Positions 3,362-5,312 of a stretch of DNA of 5,312 nt are shown in pieces (the stretch's first letter is position 1; every line of letters begins with the position of its first letter). The notes under the pieces were generated by a model, which saw only the letters and a list, made by a program, of their open reading frames with translations, was not told the origin of the DNA and made no database searches. The stretch is from Halobacteriales archaeon QS_9_67_15 (lineage in GTDB: Archaea > Halobacteriota > Halobacteria > Halobacteriales > Haloarculaceae). Location of the stretch: contig PXSD01000160.1 of NCBI GenBank assembly GCA_003023165.1, positions 1 through 5,312 on the forward strand. The letters run 5' to 3'. A program made the position numbers and the translations under genes.

Positions 3362-5312
3362 ATGAGCGAGGCCGACCAGGACTCGGAGTCGCGGGCGGGC
3401 CGGGAGGAAGTCTGGATCGAGAAGTATCGCCCCCAGCGACTCGACAAGATCGTCGGACAGGAAGGCATTGTCGAGCGCCTTCAGAGCTACGTCGACCGCA
3501 ACGACCTGAGCCACATGTTATTTTCAGGTCCGGCAGGTATTGGAAAAACCACCTCGGCCACGGCTATCGCCCGCGAGCTCTACGGCGACGACTGGGGGGA
3601 GAACTTCCTCGAACTCAACGCCTCCGACGAGCGGGGGATCGACGTGGTGCGCGACCGGATCAAGAGCTTCGCGCGCACCTCCTTCGGCGGCTACGACTAC
3701 CGAATAATATTCCTTGATGAGGCCGACGCGCTCTGTGTCCCACCGGGTACAGAGGTTGTCACCGGCTATCCGTCTTCACCAGGGGTAAAAAAGATAGAGG
3801 ATGTTGCCGAGCAGGGGGAACCGATCCCGTCGGTCGACTTCAAAACGAATGAGATCCAGTCCGACAAGGGGAAATTCGTCGACTCCGGTGTGGCGGACTT
3901 CTTCGAACTCGAACTGGACGACGGCCGGACGGTTATCGCGAGTCTCAGCCATCCGTTCTTCGTGGTCGGAGACGACGGCGAACTCGTTGAGAAGGAACTG
4001 CAGGAACTGAAACCCGGCGACGAGGTCGCCGATTTCAAAGACGACGTGGGCGTTTCCCGGTGCGAGGCCTGCGGGGACTGGACAGCCGGACGGTTCTGTT
4101 CGGTCGCCTGCAAAAACGGGGGACACAGCCGCGAGATGCAGGGCGAAGGGAATCCGATGCACGGCTCGGAGTGGTCCGAGGAACGCCGTAAGAAGACCGT
4201 CGAGAAACTCTCCGACGGGAGACTCGAAGGCGAGAACAATCCCAACTACGGAGGCGAGTTCCACGGTGTGTCCGTCTGGGAGATGGACGAGGAGACCATT
4301 GAGCGGTTCTGTGAGCAGCTCAGCGACCTCCGCTCCGGTACGCCGTGGGACGAGTGGGTCGTCGATGCCGATGCCGGGGCAGTCAAAGAACGGATCGGGC
4401 AGAGTTCGGCTGCGTGGTGGGCTGATCTGGACGAAGCTCGGAAAGCGGAACTGATCGAAAAGGCCACGGAGAACTGCGAGTATCCGGTCTGTGATATCAC
4501 GGGGGATAACAATCCGATGCGTGACCCCGAGGTCGCACGGAAAGTTTCGGAAGCCCTCCGGGGCCACGAACCGACGGGGGGAAACATTCGTCACAGTGAC
4601 GAACTCGGCCACCTCGTTCGGTCCGACTGGGAGTACGAGGTCGCGAAAACGCTTCAGGAAGCGGGTATCGAGTACGAGTACGAACCCGAGTTCGAGTTGT
4701 CCGACTCGCTGTTCCATCCCGATTTCTTGGTCGACGACACGGTTATCGAAGTCAAAGGAGTGGCCGAACTGTGGGGCCAGACCGAGAAGGTCAAGGAATT
4801 CCTTGAGACGTACGGCGACGAGTACAGGTTCGTCGTTGTCGGCGACGAAGAACTCCCTCACCACGAACACTACGACCGGGATGAGTTCGACGCGGCGGTA
4901 GTATCTGACGGTGGACGAGCATCGGTTCAGACTGCGACAGTACGCAGTATCGAGTACAGCCACCGCGGGGAGGCGTACAACATCAGCATGGAGGGCACTC
5001 CGAACTTCATGCTCGCCAACGGGATTCTCACTCACAACACCTCCGACGCACAATCAGCGCTGCGCCGGACGATGGAGCAGTTCTCGAACAACGTCCGGTT
5101 CATCCTCTCGTGCAACTACTCCAGCCAGATCATCGACCCGATCCAGTCCCGGTGTGCCGTCTTCCGCTTTTCGCCGCTCTCGGACGCGGCCGTCGCCGAG
5201 GAGATGCGCTACATCGCCGAGGCAGAGGGGATCGAACTCACCGAGGACGGCGTCGACGCGCTCGTCTATGCGGCCGACGGCGACATGCGTACGGCGATCA
5301 ACGCCCTGCAGG
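3362..5312 (+). CDS. rfcS: Replication factor C small subunit, intein-containing precursor (3' end outside window)
   Basis: The small subunit of the archaeal clamp loader, an AAA+ ATPase that opens PCNA and loads it on primed DNA. The frame is open from the ATG at 3362 to the window edge (650 residues seen). The N-extein is residues 1-124: RFC box segment VWIEKYRPQRLDKIVGQ (17-33), Walker A GPAGIGKTT (56-64), NASDERGIDVVR (86-97) and Walker B IIFLDEADAL (115-124). A 435-residue intein follows at 125-559. The C-extein resumes at Thr560 with TSDAQSALRRTMEQF, sensor 1 LSCN (582-585) and the arginine finger motif SRC (596-598). The visible extein totals about 215 residues; the family is usually near 320-330, so about a third, including the C-terminal collar domain, lies beyond the window. 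Because the intein separates the Walker B acidic residues from the rest of the ATPase core, the precursor should be inactive until spliced. Codons around both Walker motifs are unusually AT-rich for this gene. Confidence 0.96.
   Translation, partial: MSEADQDSESRAGREEVWIEKYRPQRLDKIVGQEGIVERLQSYVDRNDLSHMLFSGPAGIGKTTSATAIARELYGDDWGENFLELNASDERGIDVVRDRIKSFARTSFGGYDYRIIFLDEADALCVPPGTEVVTGYPSSPGVKKIEDVAEQGEPIPSVDFKTNEIQSDKGKFVDSGVADFFELELDDGRTVIASLSHPFFVVGDDGELVEKELQELKPGDEVADFKDDVGVSRCEACGDWTAGRFCSVACKNGGHSREMQGEGNPMHGSEWSEERRKKTVEKLSDGRLEGENNPNYGGEFHGVSVWEMDEETIERFCEQLSDLRSGTPWDEWVVDADAGAVKERIGQSSAAWWADLDEARKAELIEKATENCEYPVCDITGDNNPMRDPEVARKVSEALRGHEPTGGNIRHSDELGHLVRSDWEYEVAKTLQEAGIEYEYEPEFELSDSLFHPDFLVDDTVIEVKGVAELWGQTEKVKEFLETYGDEYRFVVVGDEELPHHEHYDRDEFDAAVVSDGGRASVQTATVRSIEYSHRGEAYNISMEGTPNFMLANGILTHNTSDAQSALRRTMEQFSNNVRFILSCNYSSQIIDPIQSRCAVFRFSPLSDAAVAEEMRYIAEAEGIELTEDGVDALVYAADGDMRTAINALQ
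4061..4564 (+). other. DNA-recognition part of the intein nuclease: zinc finger plus NUMOD3-like repeats
   Basis: Intein residues 110-277. It opens with CEACGDWTAGRFCSVAC, four cysteines at 110, 113, 122 and 126 (C-x2-C-x8-C-x3-C), a likely zinc-binding finger of the kind seen at the front of many HNH and related homing nucleases. Three G-x-x-N-P elements follow: GEGNPMHG (137-144) with the helix SEERRKKTVEKLSDG, GENNPNYGG (166-174), and GDNNPMRDPEVARKVSEALRG (257-277). This pattern matches the NUMOD3 DNA-binding module found in GIY-YIG and HNH homing endonucleases. The stretch between them (about 179-250) is helical and Trp-rich with no motif I recognise. A second close cysteine pair, C248 and C253, lies just before the last repeat. 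The DNA-binding role is inferred from these patterns. Confidence 0.6.
4619..4846 (+). other. Probable PD-(D/E)XK nuclease core of the intein
   Basis: Intein residues 296-371. The order of elements is that of a PD-(D/E)XK fold: a first helix RSDWEYEVAKTLQEAG (296-311) with Glu300 or Glu302 available as the helix-1 acidic residue, then strand EYEYEPEFEL (313-322). The motif FHPDFLVDD (327-335) with Asp330 follows, and then IEVKG (338-342) with Glu339 and Lys341 as the D/E-x-K pair. A helix with TEKVKEFLETYG and the strand YRFVVVGDEE close the core. The helix-1 pattern RSxxE followed by a yEP strand, PDF and IEVKG is common in single-strand-scission and phage-type nucleases of this fold. All expected catalytic residues are present, so DNA cleavage activity is plausible. 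Homology to a specific named family cannot be stated without a profile search. Confidence 0.7.

Larger units (their letters stand above)
3734..5038 (+). mobile_element. Intein in RfcS at the Walker B site, with a nuclease insert
   Basis: A 435-residue protein intron that joins DEADAL directly to TSDAQ when removed, restoring an uninterrupted RfcS. The splicing domain is split in two. The N-terminal part (about 1-105) has Cys1 in CVPPGTEVVTG, and block B GRTVIASLSHPFFVV with His73, where Ser70 stands in the usual Thr position. It ends with the block after it, LKPGDEV. The C-terminal part (about 397-435) has VRSIEYSHRGEAYNIS, then EGTPNFMLANGILTHN with penultimate His434 and Asn435. The +1 residue is Thr. 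All residues needed for class 1 splicing (N-S acyl shift at Cys1, transfer to Thr+1, Asn cyclisation) are present. Residues 106-396 form the nuclease insert, which shows no LAGLIDADG motif. Base composition is visibly less GC-rich than the flanking extein, which fits a mobile origin. The reading frame is intact throughout, so the element looks functional. Confidence 0.95.

Noticed and set aside
3238..3468. Upstream extension of the SAMP2-like protein to 143 residues
   Set aside because: SAMP2 proteins are 66 residues long and the extension would overlap the rfcS coding region on the other strand.
3776..5053. 425-codon open frame antisense to the intein
   Set aside because: It follows the intein almost exactly and is explained by its codon bias in the opposite strand; no family motif was seen in it.
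1..5312. tRNA, rRNA, CRISPR array or insertion sequence
   Set aside because: I found no cloverleaf-like sequence, no regularly spaced repeats, no transposase-like frame and no terminal inverted repeats; almost all of the window is accounted for by the listed genes.

Overview
The window comes from the chromosome of a halophilic archaeon (class Halobacteria). The evidence is a GC-rich sequence with strong G/C preference at third codon positions, proteins very rich in Asp and Glu, a SAMP2-type ubiquitin-like protein, an archaeal clamp-loader small subunit, an HVO_A0114-type winged-helix regulator fragment, and TATA-like boxes placed about 27-31 bases before start codons, as expected for leaderless haloarchaeal transcripts. 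The species cannot be told from this sequence.

Layout. The left edge holds the C-terminal end of a winged-helix DNA-binding protein (to 188). An AT-rich non-coding stretch (189-434) leads to a complete phosphohexomutase of the phosphoglucomutase/phosphomannomutase superfamily (435-1862, +). It converges, with only 12 bases between stop codons, on a GNAT N-acetyltransferase (1875-2324, -). A 238-base intergenic stretch carries a clear TATA box for a two-CBS-domain protein (2563-2979, +). That gene converges on a SAMP2-like ubiquitin-fold modifier (3037-3237, -), which is divergent from the replication factor C small-subunit gene (3362 to beyond the right edge, +).

The most notable object is a 435-residue in-frame intein (3734-5038) inserted directly after the Walker B sequence DEADAL of RfcS. 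Its splicing ends look intact (Cys1, a block B His, the C-terminal His-Asn pair, Thr at +1). The nuclease insert shows no LAGLIDADG motif. It has a four-cysteine zinc-finger-like element, three NUMOD3-like G-x-x-N-P elements, and a probable PD-(D/E)XK nuclease core (HPDF, then IEVKG). Rare, AT-rich codons in the host gene flank the intein site and also cover the intein-free Walker A motif. This suggests gene-conversion tracts from homing, and possibly a past intein at Walker A.

Functionally, the genes look like a mosaic of single-gene units and not one pathway: sugar-phosphate metabolism, acetyl transfer, nucleotide or metal sensing (CBS), protein modification or sulfur transfer (SAMP2), and DNA replication (RfcS). 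SAMP2 and RfcS share a short divergent control region of 124 bases.
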